64,000 nucleotides of DNA from JAVWMQ01 sp036646055. GTDB taxonomy: Bacteria; Bacillota; Clostridia; Peptostreptococcales; Anaerovoracaceae. The notes beneath the pieces were generated by a model. It worked only from the letters and a program-made list of their open reading frames with translations, did no database searches and was not told where the DNA came from. The position numbers and the translations under genes are program-made. The stretch spans positions 1 to 64,000 of the forward strand of contig JAVXMY010000002.1 of assembly GCA_036646055.1 (NCBI GenBank). The letters are read 5' to 3'. Positions 41,711 through 50,387 of this stretch are shown one piece after another (positions within the stretch are counted from its first letter, which is position 1; every line of letters starts with the position of its first letter).

Positions 41711-42283
41711 TTAAATTTTATCAATCTGAGCAAATTCTAATTCTACTGAAGTATCTCTACCAAACATAGAAATCTTTGCTTTGACAATTTCTCTTTCTTC
41801 GTTTACATCTTCAACGACCCCTGTAAGCCCGTCGAATGCTCCGTTGATAACTCTAATTTCGTCACCAACATTTAAATCCAAGTCGATACTGATTTTTTCA
41901 ATACCCATTCTTCTAACCTCATCAACAGATAGAGGAATTGGATCAGAACCATGTCCAACAAATCCAGTAACGCCCTGTGTATTTCTCACAAGATACCAAG
42001 ATTCATTAGTAATAATCATTTTCACAATTACGTACCCTGGGAACATTTTTCTCGTCTTAACAACAATCTTCCCATCCTTCGGTTCTGCTTTTTCTTCAGT
42101 AGGAACAACGATATTTAAAATAAGGTCCTGCATTTTTCTATTTTCTACAAGTTTTTCAATATTAACCTTAACTTTATTCTCATGTCCAGAGTAAGTATGA
42201 ACAACGTACCACTTAGGTGTTCCGTCTCCTCTTAACCCTTCTCCTTCAATTGGAGCAACTGTATTTCTTTCATTTTCAGACAT
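41711..42283 (-). CDS. nusG: Transcription termination/antitermination factor NusG
   Basis: RNA polymerase-associated factor, 190 aa from MSENERNTVAPIEG. The N-terminal NGN domain begins at KWYVVHTYSGHENKVKVNIE and the C-terminal KOW domain is in VINGAFDGLTGVVEDVNEE. An upstream ATG at 42295 overlaps the secE stop (TAATG) but has no good Shine-Dalgarno. The chosen ATG has GGGG six bases upstream, so the start is uncertain by four codons. Confidence 0.95.
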   Translation of the reverse strand: MSENERNTVAPIEGEGLRGDGTPKWYVVHTYSGHENKVKVNIEKLVENRKMQDLILNIVVPTEEKAEPKDGKIVVKTRKMFPGYVIVKMIITNESWYLVRNTQGVTGFVGHGSDPIPLSVDEVRRMGIEKISIDLDLNVGDEIRVINGAFDGLTGVVEDVNEEREIVKAKISMFGRDTSVELEFAQIDKI

Positions 42284-42294
42284 GTTTAACCCCA

Positions 42295-42558
42295 TTACAA
42301 TGTTATGCCTAGAACACCCTTAAGTGCCGCTAGGAATCCTGTATCGATTAGCCAAAATGCTACAGAGAAAAAAGCACACACAAGAACTACAATAGCAGTG
42401 TAAGAACTCAATTCTTTTTTAGTAGGCCAAATGACTTTTTTCATTTCTAATTTAACGCCTCTAAAGTATCCTCTAATGCTTGTCTTTTCCTTCTTTTTAG
42501 GCGCCATCTGCTGAGCAATTTTCTTTGCGTCTTTGCCCTTCGCATTATTCTTTGCCAT
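42295..42558 (-). CDS. secE: Preprotein translocase subunit SecE
   Basis: 87-aa single-span subunit of the Sec channel. A basic N-terminal region is followed by the amphipathic helix RGYFRGVKLEMKKVIWPTKKEL and one membrane segment (about residues 53-80). The motif VIWPTKKEL is the family hallmark. Encoded between rpmG and nusG. Confidence 0.96.
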   Translation of the reverse strand: MAKNNAKGKDAKKIAQQMAPKKKEKTSIRGYFRGVKLEMKKVIWPTKKELSSYTAIVVLVCAFFSVAFWLIDTGFLAALKGVLGITL

Positions 42559-42570
42559 AATTAATACCCC

Positions 42571-42720
42571 TTATTTAGTTTCCTTATGTAGAGTGTGTTT
42601 CTTACAGAACTTACAGTATTTCTGGAATTCTACTCTATCTGGATTATTTCTTTTGTTTTTCATAGTGTTGTAATTTCTCTGTTTACACTCTGTACACGCT
42701 AGTGTTACTTTTACTCTCAT
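42571..42720 (-). CDS. rpmG: 50S ribosomal protein L33
   Basis: 49 aa, sequence beginning MRVKVTLACTECKQRNYNT. Zinc ligands CxxC (C9, C12) and CxxC (C36, C39) are intact, so this is the zinc-dependent form. First gene of the rpmG-secE-nusG-rplK-rplA unit. Confidence 0.97.
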   Translation of the reverse strand: MRVKVTLACTECKQRNYNTMKNKRNNPDRVEFQKYCKFCKKHTLHKETK

Positions 42721-42748
42721 CTCAGTTATCCTCCATAAACTTAAAACT

Positions 42749-42767
42749 AGAGCTCGTTTGGAGCTCT
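42749..42767 (-). promoter_or_regulatory. Leader hairpin of rpmG
   Basis: Perfect 7-bp stem AGAGCTC-CAAAC-GAGCTCT in the 5' leader between the proximal promoter and the rpmG ribosome binding site, with no T-tract. It may stabilise the transcript 5' end. Confidence 0.55.
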
Positions 42768-42796
42768 GCTGATATTTCTCATAAAGTCGCTATAAA

Positions 42797-42825
42797 ATTA
42801 TAGCTTTATATACGCAAAAAGTCAA
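42797..42825 (-). promoter_or_regulatory. Proximal promoter of rpmG-secE-nusG
   Basis: Minus strand TTGACT (42820-42825), 17-bp spacer, TATAAT (42797-42802). Strong promoter, leader about 70 nt. Confidence 0.9.
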
Positions 42826-42853
42826 GCGCTTTACGGTCCATTTTATTGCATTT

Positions 42854-42882
42854 AAAAACCGCAAGCCTTCATTGACCTGCAG
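42854..42882 (-). terminator. Terminator between two promoters upstream of rpmG
   Basis: Minus-strand 9-bp stem CTGCAGGTC / GGCTTGCGG (42859-42882, with three G-U pairs), six-base loop and TTTTT. Because the wobbles are allowed only on this strand, it looks selected as RNA. Confidence 0.7.
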
Positions 42883-42897
42883 TCATTCTTTAGGCAC

Positions 42898-42926
42898 ATT
42901 ATATACCACCATTTCTCATTAGTCAA
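42898..42926 (-). promoter_or_regulatory. Distal promoter upstream of rpmG, possibly making a tiny RNA
   Basis: Minus strand TTGACT (42921-42926), 17-bp spacer, TATAAT (42898-42903). A transcript starting near 42891 would meet the terminator at 42854-42882 after about 38-40 nt. Confidence 0.75.
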
Positions 42927-43027
42927 GTAATTATTCTTGATATCACATAGTAAGTTTTATATACTCAGATGCCCTGGCAAAACCCACTCATCCCAGTTTC
43001 TCTCTTAGTCAAAGATTTTCTCTAAGT

Positions 43028-43056
43028 ATAAAAAAGGAACAGCATAAGCTGTTCCT
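43028..43056 (-). terminator. Terminator of the tRNA-Thr-tuf unit
   Basis: Minus-strand stem AGGAACAGC-TTAT-GCTGTTCCT followed by TTTTTT. Confidence 0.93.
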
Positions 43057-43064
43057 AAGTTTAA

Positions 43065-44258
43065 TTATTTAATGATTTCAGATACAACGCCAGAACCTAC
43101 TGTTCTTCCGCCTTCTCTGATAGCAAATCTTAATCCTTCTTCAATAGCGATTTCAGTGATTAGTTCGATTTCCATTGTAATGTTATCTCCAGGCATGCAC
43201 ATTTCTGTTCCTTCTGGTAACTTTAGATCTCCAGTTACGTCTGTTGTTCTGAAGTAGAACTGAGGTCTGTATCCGTTGAAGAATGGTGTATGTCTTCCGC
43301 CCTCTTCCTTCTTTAGTACGTATACTTCGCCCTTAAATGTTGTATGTGGGTGAATTGTTCCTGGTGCTGCTAGAACCTGTCCTCTTTCGATTTCATCTCT
43401 CTGGATACCTCTTAGAAGTGCTCCGATGTTATCTCCAGTCTGTGCTTCGTCTAATAACTTTCTGAACATTTCAATTCCTGTTACTACAAGCTTTCTTCTT
43501 TCTTCTGTTAGTCCGATAAGTTCAACTTCTTCTCCAACCTTTAGAACTCCTCTTTCAACTCTACCTGTAGCTACTGTACCTCTACCTGTGATTGAGAATA
43601 CGTCTTCTACTGGCATGATGAATGGTTTGTCATTGTCCCTTTCTGGTTCTGGAATGTATGAATCGATTTCTTCGAATAATTCTACAATCTTGTCTCCCCA
43701 TTCGCTTGTTGGATCTTCTAATGCTTTTAGCGCTGATCCTTTTACGATTGGTGTATCGTCTCCTGGGAATTCATATTCGCTTAGAAGTTCTCTAACTTCC
43801 ATTTCTACTAATTCTAGTAATTCTTCATCATCTACCATGTCGCATTTGTTTAAGAATACTACGATGTAAGGTACTCCTACCTGTCTTGATAATAGAATAT
43901 GTTCTCTTGTCTGTGGCATTGGACCATCTGTTGCTGCTACTACTAGAATAGCTCCGTCCATCTGTGCTGCTCCTGTGATCATGTTCTTAACATAGTCAGC
44001 ATGTCCTGGGCAGTCTACGTGAGCGTAATGTCTGTTTGGTGTTTCATACTCAACGTGAGATGTAGCAATTGTGATACCTCTTTCTTTTTCTTCAGGCGCT
44101 TTGTCGATCTGGTCGAATGCTACCTTTTCACCAAGCTGGTATCTCTGCTGTAGTGTTGTTGTAATTGCCGCTGTAAGAGTAGTCTTACCGTGGTCAACGT
44201 GTCCGATTGTACCAATGTTTACATGGGGTTTAGTTCTCTCAAATTTTGCTTTTGCCAT
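43065..44258 (-). CDS. tuf: Elongation factor Tu (second copy)
   Basis: 397 aa, identical in protein sequence to the copy at 27370-28563, with the same GTPase motifs. The two genes share about 1.0 kb of identical DNA flanked by a few silent differences near each end, as expected if gene conversion keeps them alike. This copy is separate from fusA and follows tRNA-Thr on one transcript from the promoter at 44412-44440. Confidence 0.98.
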   Translation of the reverse strand: MAKAKFERTKPHVNIGTIGHVDHGKTTLTAAITTTLQQRYQLGEKVAFDQIDKAPEEKERGITIATSHVEYETPNRHYAHVDCPGHADYVKNMITGAAQMDGAILVVAATDGPMPQTREHILLSRQVGVPYIVVFLNKCDMVDDEELLELVEMEVRELLSEYEFPGDDTPIVKGSALKALEDPTSEWGDKIVELFEEIDSYIPEPERDNDKPFIMPVEDVFSITGRGTVATGRVERGVLKVGEEVELIGLTEERRKLVVTGIEMFRKLLDEAQTGDNIGALLRGIQRDEIERGQVLAAPGTIHPHTTFKGEVYVLKKEEGGRHTPFFNGYRPQFYFRTTDVTGDLKLPEGTEMCMPGDNITMEIELITEIAIEEGLRFAIREGGRTVGSGVVSEIIK

Positions 44259-44320
44259 TTTAATTTCCTCCTTAAGAAATACAGTTTAACCTTTAATAAT
44301 AATTACTTACGTTTTTATAA

Positions 44321-44397
<77 letters not shown>

Positions 44398-44411
44398 ACA
44401 CTAACATTGCC

Positions 44412-44440
44412 ATATTACTATATTTAAATTGTCGTGTCAA
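44412..44440 (-). promoter_or_regulatory. Promoter of tRNA-Thr-tuf
   Basis: Minus strand TTGACA (44435-44440), 17-bp spacer, TAATAT (44412-44417). Predicted start is about eight bases before the tRNA 5' end. Confidence 0.85.
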
Positions 44441-44468
44441 CACACTTAATCAATGTAATGGTCCATTG

Positions 44469-45077
44469 CTAGTCTGCTAAATAATCCAGTATCTTTTTCT
44501 TCGCTCTTTCCATAGCATTATACACCGATTTTATCGGTTTTTCTATATCTTTTGATATTTCTTCATAGGATTTCCCATTTGCGAAGTCATTCCATACCTT
44601 TGTCTCTAATTCGCTAAATATTTTTTCATTATTTTCATTTATATATCTAACAATGTCATCCAAAAGTAAAATAGTGTCCGGATTTACATATTCCCTATTA
44701 CTTATAATATCCTCATAGGTTTGCCCTTCTAATTCGTCTATAGGCTTATGAATAGAAACCGAAGAGTTAAGTGGAATATGTTTGTTTCTATTAGCTGCTT
44801 TAACTGCAGAAATAATTTGCCTATTCATACAAAGTTCTGCAAAGGTATTAAAACTAGCTTCCTTATCTAAGGAATAGTTCTTAATAGCTTTAAACAGCCC
44901 AATCATAGCCTCTTGAACAACGTCTTGGCCATCGGCGCCAACAATATAAAACCTGTTAGCCTTGCTTCTAATAATACCCTTATATGACCTAATCACATGT
45001 TCTTCTGCCAATTGGTCTCCCTTTTGAGCCATGAGAACAAGTTCTTCCAAGTTCTTATCCTGATATCTATTTGGCAT
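44469..45077 (-). CDS. sigH: RNA polymerase sigma factor, SigH (Spo0H) type
   Basis: 202-aa sigma-70 family factor. Region 2 contains VGADGQDVVQEAMIGLFKAI (about residues 47-66), typical of SigH. Region 4 is the C-terminal helix-turn-helix KSYEEISKDIEKPIKSVYNA. In Bacillus SigH drives the transition to sporulation and post-exponential genes. Encoded last in a long housekeeping operon and overlapping rlmB by 11 bases, as in many Clostridia. Confidence 0.93.
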   Translation of the reverse strand: MPNRYQDKNLEELVLMAQKGDQLAEEHVIRSYKGIIRSKANRFYIVGADGQDVVQEAMIGLFKAIKNYSLDKEASFNTFAELCMNRQIISAVKAANRNKHIPLNSSVSIHKPIDELEGQTYEDIISNREYVNPDTILLLDDIVRYINENNEKIFSELETKVWNDFANGKSYEEISKDIEKPIKSVYNAMERAKKKILDYLAD

Positions 45078-45816
45078 CTCTTTGCTTCCTTATTTCATAC
45101 ATTAAAATTGCCGCAGCATTTGATGCATTTAATGAAGTAATCTTCCCAACCATTGGCATTGATACTACAAAATCACATTTAGACTTAACCAGTTTACTGA
45201 TTCCAGCCCCTTCGCTTCCTATTACAATACCGATTCCACCAGTTAAGTTTGACTTATAATATAAATCTCCATCCATATGGCACGCACCAATCCAAAGACC
45301 AGCTTCTTTTAATTTTTCTATTGTCTGACTAATGTTTGTAACCTTAGCCACCTTCATATATTCAACCGCACCTGCAGAAGCCTTAGCTACAGTATCTGTT
45401 ACAGCAACTGCACGTCGCTTTGGAATTATAATCCCATGTGCACCTGCACACTCTGCAGTTCTCATAATAGCTCCTAAGTTATGAGGATCCTCCAAGTTAT
45501 CAAGTATAATTACAAATGGGTCTTCCTCACGTTCTTTGGCTGTTTCTAATATATCTTCAATCTCTGAATACTCAAAAGCAGAAACATAGGCGATAACGCC
45601 TTGATGTGTCCCACCATTAGCCGCTCTATCAAGAACAACTTTATCAACTGTATTAATTGGAATTTTTTTGTCCTTAGCCATTCCTACAGTTTTCTTAATT
45701 GATCCTTCTGCACCTTTTAGTACTAGAAGTTTATCGATTTCTCTTCCACTTCTAAGGGCTTCGTTAACAGCATTTCTACCAATTAATATATCATTATTTT
45801 CTTTCGTATTTAACAA
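45067..45816 (-). CDS. rlmB: 23S rRNA 2'-O-methyltransferase RlmB/TrmH family
   Basis: SPOUT-fold SAM-dependent methyltransferase acting on 23S rRNA guanosine. The N-terminal substrate-binding part begins ILIGRNAVNEALRSGREIDK. The knotted domain has DNLEDPHNLGAIMRTAECAG, VVIGSEGAGISKLVKSKCD-type (IGIVIGSEGAGISKL) and VGKITSLNASNAAAILMYE. The start is unclear: TTG at 45816 (250 aa) gives a normal family N-terminus, while GTG at 45852 would overlap dfrA by 59 bases. Confidence 0.9.
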   Translation of the reverse strand: MLNTKENNDILIGRNAVNEALRSGREIDKLLVLKGAEGSIKKTVGMAKDKKIPINTVDKVVLDRAANGGTHQGVIAYVSAFEYSEIEDILETAKEREEDPFVIILDNLEDPHNLGAIMRTAECAGAHGIIIPKRRAVAVTDTVAKASAGAVEYMKVAKVTNISQTIEKLKEAGLWIGACHMDGDLYYKSNLTGGIGIVIGSEGAGISKLVKSKCDFVVSMPMVGKITSLNASNAAAILMYEIRKQRDAK

Positions 45817-46282
45817 ATTGATACCTAATTCCTTTTTCTTCTTGAATATCACTTTTCCATGTCATTTCGTAGTTACTGTCTTCATCCATATTTCTAAAAT
45901 ATCTATCAGCATCAAAGGCTTCAAATATTTTAGTAACATAAATAGTATCACACTGTTCTAAGAATCTGTCATATATAGACTGTCCCCCAGAAATGAAAAT
46001 ATCTTCTGAATTATATTTTGATATTTGTTCCCAAAGAGCCTCTTCACCTAAACAAATTTCACAAGCATCGTTGGCATAATCCTTATTGCCTGTCAAAACA
46101 AGGTTAACTCGATTAGGTAAAGGCTTAGCCCCAGGAAATGATTCTAAAGTTTTTCTTCCAATAACAATAACCTTACCCACTGTCTTTTCTTTGTAGTATT
46201 TAAGGTCTCCCGGTAGGTGAACAAGTAAATCTCCATCCTTACCAATACTCCAATTTTTATCTACGACTACTATAGCATTCAT
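45794..46282 (-). CDS. folA: Dihydrofolate reductase
   Basis: Reduces dihydrofolate with NADPH, 162 aa. AIVVVDKNWSIGKDGDLLVH, the cofactor segment KVIVIGRKTLESFPGAKPLPNR and DIFISGGQSIYDRFL are conserved. The usual catalytic Asp/Glu after the PxDL-type loop cannot be placed with certainty (HLPGDLKYYKEKT). Directly follows thyA, its metabolic partner. Confidence 0.94.
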   Translation of the reverse strand: MNAIVVVDKNWSIGKDGDLLVHLPGDLKYYKEKTVGKVIVIGRKTLESFPGAKPLPNRVNLVLTGNKDYANDACEICLGEEALWEQISKYNSEDIFISGGQSIYDRFLEQCDTIYVTKIFEAFDADRYFRNMDEDSNYEMTWKSDIQEEKGIRYQFVKYERK

Positions 46283-46296
46283 ATTTCAATCCTCCA

Positions 46297-47127
46297 CTAA
46301 ATCGCAATTGGAATATTCTTGATCTGAGGATTTTTCTCATAATCTGTAATTGTTACATCTTCAACTGTAAAGTCATAGAAGTTTTTTACATCAGGATTTA
46401 AACTGAATTTAGGAGCCTTAAACTGAGGTCTCTTAATCATTTCTTCTATTACTGGTACATGTCTATCATATATATGTGCATCTGAAATTACATGAACTAA
46501 TTCACCAACTTCAAAGCCTGTTGACTGAGCTAACATGTGAAGTAAAACTGAATATTGAACTACATTCCAATTGTTTGCCGCTAATATATCCTGAGATCTT
46601 TGGTTTAATATGCCATTAAGCTTATTACCAGTAACATTAAATGTCATGCTATAAGCACAAGGTTCTAATCCCATTTCAGTAAGATCTGCAAAGTTATATA
46701 TATTTGTCATAATTCTTCTTGAATAAGGTGTATTTTTTAGCTGCCAAATAACATTGTCCACCTGGTCCATAACCCCATGAGGGAATTTATACTTAACACC
46801 AAGTTGGTATCCATAAGCCTTGCCTATTGATCCATTGTCATCAGCCCATTCATCCCAAATCTTGCTGTTTAATTCATTAATATTATTTGATTTCTTTTGC
46901 CAAATCCATAACATTTCATCTATAGCCGATTTAATCGCTGTAGGCCTAAGTGTTAATGCAGGAAATTCTTCTTGCAAATTATATCTATTAACTACACCAA
47001 ACTTTTTGATAGTATGAGCTGGCTTGCCATCTGGCCATACTGCTCTAACTTGTTGTCCCTCTGAGGAATATCCATTTTCTAAAATATCCTGGCACATGTT
47101 TACAAATAATTTATCTGCCTTGCTCAT
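46297..47127 (-). CDS. thyA: Thymidylate synthase (ThyA type)
   Basis: Converts dUMP to dTMP using methylene-tetrahydrofolate, 276 aa. The nucleophile is in LEPCAYSMTFNVTG (about residues 175-188), followed by NGILNQRSQDILAANNWNV. In classical enzymes the residue after Cys is His; here it is Ala, a variant I recall in related Clostridia. The ATG at 47127 is used because GGAGG lies six bases upstream, inside the end of mrnC, so translation is probably coupled. Confidence 0.95.
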   Translation of the reverse strand: MSKADKLFVNMCQDILENGYSSEGQQVRAVWPDGKPAHTIKKFGVVNRYNLQEEFPALTLRPTAIKSAIDEMLWIWQKKSNNINELNSKIWDEWADDNGSIGKAYGYQLGVKYKFPHGVMDQVDNVIWQLKNTPYSRRIMTNIYNFADLTEMGLEPCAYSMTFNVTGNKLNGILNQRSQDILAANNWNVVQYSVLLHMLAQSTGFEVGELVHVISDAHIYDRHVPVIEEMIKRPQFKAPKFSLNPDVKNFYDFTVEDVTITDYEKNPQIKNIPIAI

Positions 47128-47506
47128 CAATTACCTCCATTGTCTTATAGACGATTTCTTCTAGCCTTTCAATGTTATCCGATAAATATAAAAATCCTAT
47201 TAAACTTTCAAAAGCCGTTGCCCATTTATAAGTTATAATATTTGCATTTTTGGCTTTGGTTCCAGTTTTATGATTTCTACTTCGTTTAACTAAAGCTTTT
47301 TCTTCTTCACTTAATTCTTCAAATAATTTCTTGATTGCATATGCTTGAGCATCGGCTTTAACATACTCAACACCCATTTTGTGCAATCTGTTAGCATCAA
47401 CAACTCCTGTTTCCATAACGTGTTTACGAACATAAACTTCATAAACACTATCTCCCATATAAGCAAGGGCTGTCGTTTTAATATTTTTGATGTTTTTCAT
47501 TGGCAT
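47111..47506 (-). CDS. mrnC: Mini-ribonuclease III
   Basis: 131-aa catalytic RNase III-like domain lacking a double-stranded RNA-binding domain; matures 23S rRNA in Bacillus. TALAYMGDSVYEVYVRKHVM carries the acidic metal ligands and the tail FESLIGFLYLSDNIERLEEI the second set. It overlaps cysS by one base and thyA by 17, the usual cysS-mrnC arrangement. Confidence 0.95.
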   Translation of the reverse strand: MPMKNIKNIKTTALAYMGDSVYEVYVRKHVMETGVVDANRLHKMGVEYVKADAQAYAIKKLFEELSEEEKALVKRSRNHKTGTKAKNANIITYKWATAFESLIGFLYLSDNIERLEEIVYKTMEVIDEQGR

Positions 47507-48903
47507 TATTCTTTAATAATCTGAATTCCCTGAGGAGTATCCTTAAGAGTAATTCCTTTTGCTTTTAAAATATCTCTAATTTCGTCTGCTCTTGCAAAGT
47601 CCTTGTTCTTTCTAGCTTCCTGTCTTTCATCAATTAACTTCTGAACTTCATCATCAATTGAATCGTCCTTGCTCTGTTCTAATAACCCAAGAACATTTGC
47701 TAACTCTAACAGCTGCGCTAAGGCTTTTTCTGCAAATTCCTTTGAGCAACCATTCTTAGTTGCATTATTAATGTCGTTGATTAACTCGAATACTGCTGTA
47801 ATACCATCTGCAGTATTTAAGTCATCATCCATAGCCTTTTTAAAATCTTCCACATGCTTATCAAAGCCAGCTACATATATTTTTTCCTCATCAGTAAGAT
47901 TACCCTCTTCGTTGGCAATTAAATGCTCTAAATTAGCTTTGGCATTTTCCATTCTTCCTAAACTATTCTTAGCCTGTTCCATTAACTCTTTGCTAAAATT
48001 AATTGGGCTTCTATATTGTCCTGAAAGTAAGAAATATCTAATAACTTCTCCGCTGTATTCTTTTCTAATGTCTCTAACTGTAAAGAAGTTTCCTAAAGAT
48101 TTACTCATTTTTTGGTTGTCGATTGTTATGTATCCGTTATGCATCCAGTACTTAGCAAAAGGTTTACCATTATGAGCTTCTGACTGTGCAATTTCATTTT
48201 CATGATGTGGGAACGTTAAGTCTACACCACCTGCATGAATATCTATTGTTTCTCCTAGGTATCTTTTAGACATTGCTGAACATTCAATATGCCATCCCGG
48301 TCTACCCATTCCCCATGGACTTTCCCATGCAACTTCTGAAGGTTCTTTTCTCGCCTTCCAAAGGGCAAAATCAAGAGGATCCTGCTTCTTTTCTTCAATC
48401 ATAATTCTTGCGCCAGCTTCTAGTTCATCAACATCCTGTTTAGAAAGTTTGCCATAGCCCTGGAATTTCCTTGTGCTAAAGTAAACATCACCGTCAACTT
48501 CATAAGCAAAGCCTTTTTCAATTAAATCTGATACAAACTGGATAATCTGAGGAATATTTTCAGACACTCTAGGATGAACTGTAGCTCTTCTAACATTTAA
48601 GGCTTGAACATCGTCAAAGTATTCTTTAATATATTTGTCCCCAACTTCTGCCGCACTAATGCCTTCTTCCTTAGCCCTATTAATAATCTTATCATCAACA
48701 TCTGTAAAGTTCTGTACAAAATTAACCTTCATACCTGAGTATTCCATATATCTTCTTAGTGTATCAAAGACTACAAAAGGTCTTGCATTTCCAATATGGA
48801 AAAAGTTGTACACTGTTGGTCCGCAAACATAGATTTTAACTTCTTCATTAGATAGCGGAATAAATTCTTCTTTTGTTCTTGTTAGTGTATTATATACTTT
48901 CAT
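47506..48903 (-). CDS. cysS: Cysteinyl-tRNA synthetase
   Basis: Class I aminoacyl-tRNA synthetase, 465 aa. Zinc-site and HIGH-type motif YVCGPTVYNFFHIGNARPFV (about residues 25-44), GWHIECSAMSKRYLG with further zinc ligands, and KMSKSLGNFFTV (KMSKS at about 268) are intact. Directly after cysE, which feeds cysteine synthesis. Confidence 0.97.
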   Translation of the reverse strand: MKVYNTLTRTKEEFIPLSNEEVKIYVCGPTVYNFFHIGNARPFVVFDTLRRYMEYSGMKVNFVQNFTDVDDKIINRAKEEGISAAEVGDKYIKEYFDDVQALNVRRATVHPRVSENIPQIIQFVSDLIEKGFAYEVDGDVYFSTRKFQGYGKLSKQDVDELEAGARIMIEEKKQDPLDFALWKARKEPSEVAWESPWGMGRPGWHIECSAMSKRYLGETIDIHAGGVDLTFPHHENEIAQSEAHNGKPFAKYWMHNGYITIDNQKMSKSLGNFFTVRDIRKEYSGEVIRYFLLSGQYRSPINFSKELMEQAKNSLGRMENAKANLEHLIANEEGNLTDEEKIYVAGFDKHVEDFKKAMDDDLNTADGITAVFELINDINNATKNGCSKEFAEKALAQLLELANVLGLLEQSKDDSIDDEVQKLIDERQEARKNKDFARADEIRDILKAKGITLKDTPQGIQIIKE

Positions 48904-48918
48904 TTCATTTACCTTTCC

Positions 48919-49572
48919 TTAATCAATATTTCTTTTTGAATCTTCTTTTATTTTTTTCTCTAATGCATGAACCTTCTTCCTTAAGATTGCAAGTTCCTTA
49001 GCAATTGGATCTGGTAAATCCATCTGATCCATTTCAGCATTTGTATTAGTTTTCTTACTTTTAACAATTGTCCCTGGTATACCAACTACGGTACATCCGT
49101 CAGGAACATCCTTAAGAACCACCGAGCCTGCTCCAACTTTCACATCGTTTCCAAGTGTAATAGGTCCAAGAACCTTAGCCCCTGAGCTGACCATTACTCT
49201 ATTTAACAAAGTAGGATGCCGCTTACCTGAATCCTTACCCGTACCTCCCAGGGTTACCCCCTGATAAATAGTACAGTCATCACCGATTTCTGTAGTTTCT
49301 CCAATAATAATTCCCATACCATGGTCAATAAAACATCTTCTGCCTATTGTCGCACCAGGATGAATCTCAACACCAGTAATCCATCTCACAAACTGAGATA
49401 TTATTCTAGCCAAAAGCTTCAAGTGATGCTTATATAAAAAGTGTGCAGGTCTATGAAACAAAATTGCCCAAACACCTGGGTAGCAAAGCAGAACTTCCAG
49501 GCCATTTCTAGCCGCTGGATCCTTGTCTACTACAATTTTAATATCCTCTCTTATGTATTTAAAAAACGCCAT
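48919..49572 (-). CDS. cysE: Serine O-acetyltransferase
   Basis: Makes O-acetylserine, the cysteine precursor; 217 aa. A left-handed beta-helix of hexapeptide repeats (GVEIHPGATIGRRCFIDHGM through VKVGAGSVVLKDVP) is preceded by the helical N-terminal domain. The catalytic histidine lies in FIDHGMGIIIGETTEIGD. The C-terminal 35 residues form a charged, probably coiled-coil helix beyond the usual core. Confidence 0.94.
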   Translation of the reverse strand: MAFFKYIREDIKIVVDKDPAARNGLEVLLCYPGVWAILFHRPAHFLYKHHLKLLARIISQFVRWITGVEIHPGATIGRRCFIDHGMGIIIGETTEIGDDCTIYQGVTLGGTGKDSGKRHPTLLNRVMVSSGAKVLGPITLGNDVKVGAGSVVLKDVPDGCTVVGIPGTIVKSKKTNTNAEMDQMDLPDPIAKELAILRKKVHALEKKIKEDSKRNID

Positions 49573-49586
49573 TTTTTCTCCTATAT

Positions 49587-50387
49587 CTAGCCATATTGTC
49601 CATTGCCGTGAAAATCCGAACCTTCAGTAATATGAAGGTGATATTTCTCCGCAAACTCTATGAACTTCAATCTCTCGGAATCGCTATGTGAACTGTAAAT
49701 ACATTCTAAGCCCTTAAGGCCATCCTTCTTTAGTTGGCGCAAAAGCTTATCAAAATTCCCATAAAACTCCTCTGTATCTGGTTTTCCAATACCTTTGATT
49801 CTTCCCGGATGAGCTAGTACAGCAATGCCTCCTGCTTCTTTAATCACATCAATAGCATCCTTAGCTGTCATTTTCTCTTTAACAATTTTTTCTATATCTT
49901 CTCTATGAAAAAACCCGCTCATAGAGAAGGCGTCTTCCCTCTTGGAAATTATGCCTTTTCTCGCCATAGTTTTGGCAATAGTAGATTTACCAATGAAATC
50001 ACGTCCTGCCGTTTCCAAAAGATCTTCCTTAGTAATTGAAAATTCATCTTCAAGAATCTTGTAGTATTTTTCATTTCTTTCATCTCTGTGGGCCGAAGCC
50101 TTCATACAGGCTGCCCTAAGTTCAATATTGTCCACATCAATGTAATATCCCAAAATATGAAGTTCGTTACCCTTTTCATCCATGGAACTTAGCTCTACAC
50201 CACTTACAACAGTTACATCTAACGCATCTCCTGCAATTTTAGCTTCCTTAACGCCATCAGTAACATCGTGATCTGTTAAGGCTATGGTTGAAATTTCATT
50301 TTCCTTAGCCCATTTAATTAGTTCTGTAGGAGAAAGTTCACCATCTGAATAATATGAATGTGTATGAAAATCTACTTTAACGCTCAT
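49587..50387 (-). CDS. PHP-domain phosphoesterase
   Basis: 266 aa. The metal-binding PHP signature is present in order: DFHTHSYYSDGELSP (about residues 6-20), ALTDHDVTDG (about 36-45), GVELSS, VLAHPGRIKG and the final EGSDFHGNG. It resembles the YciV/RNase AM group, which act on 5' phosphates of nucleotides or RNA; the substrate here is inferred only. Start overlaps the upstream gene by four bases (ATGA). Confidence 0.88.
   Translation of the reverse strand: MSVKVDFHTHSYYSDGELSPTELIKWAKENEISTIALTDHDVTDGVKEAKIAGDALDVTVVSGVELSSMDEKGNELHILGYYIDVDNIELRAACMKASAHRDERNEKYYKILEDEFSITKEDLLETAGRDFIGKSTIAKTMARKGIISKREDAFSMSGFFHREDIEKIVKEKMTAKDAIDVIKEAGGIAVLAHPGRIKGIGKPDTEEFYGNFDKLLRQLKKDGLKGLECIYSSHSDSERLKFIEFAEKYHLHITEGSDFHGNGQYG

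Noticed and set aside
48904..48918. T-box leader for cysS/cysE
   Set aside because: cysS follows cysE by 15 bases and the operon has only a short leader; there is no room for a T-box.
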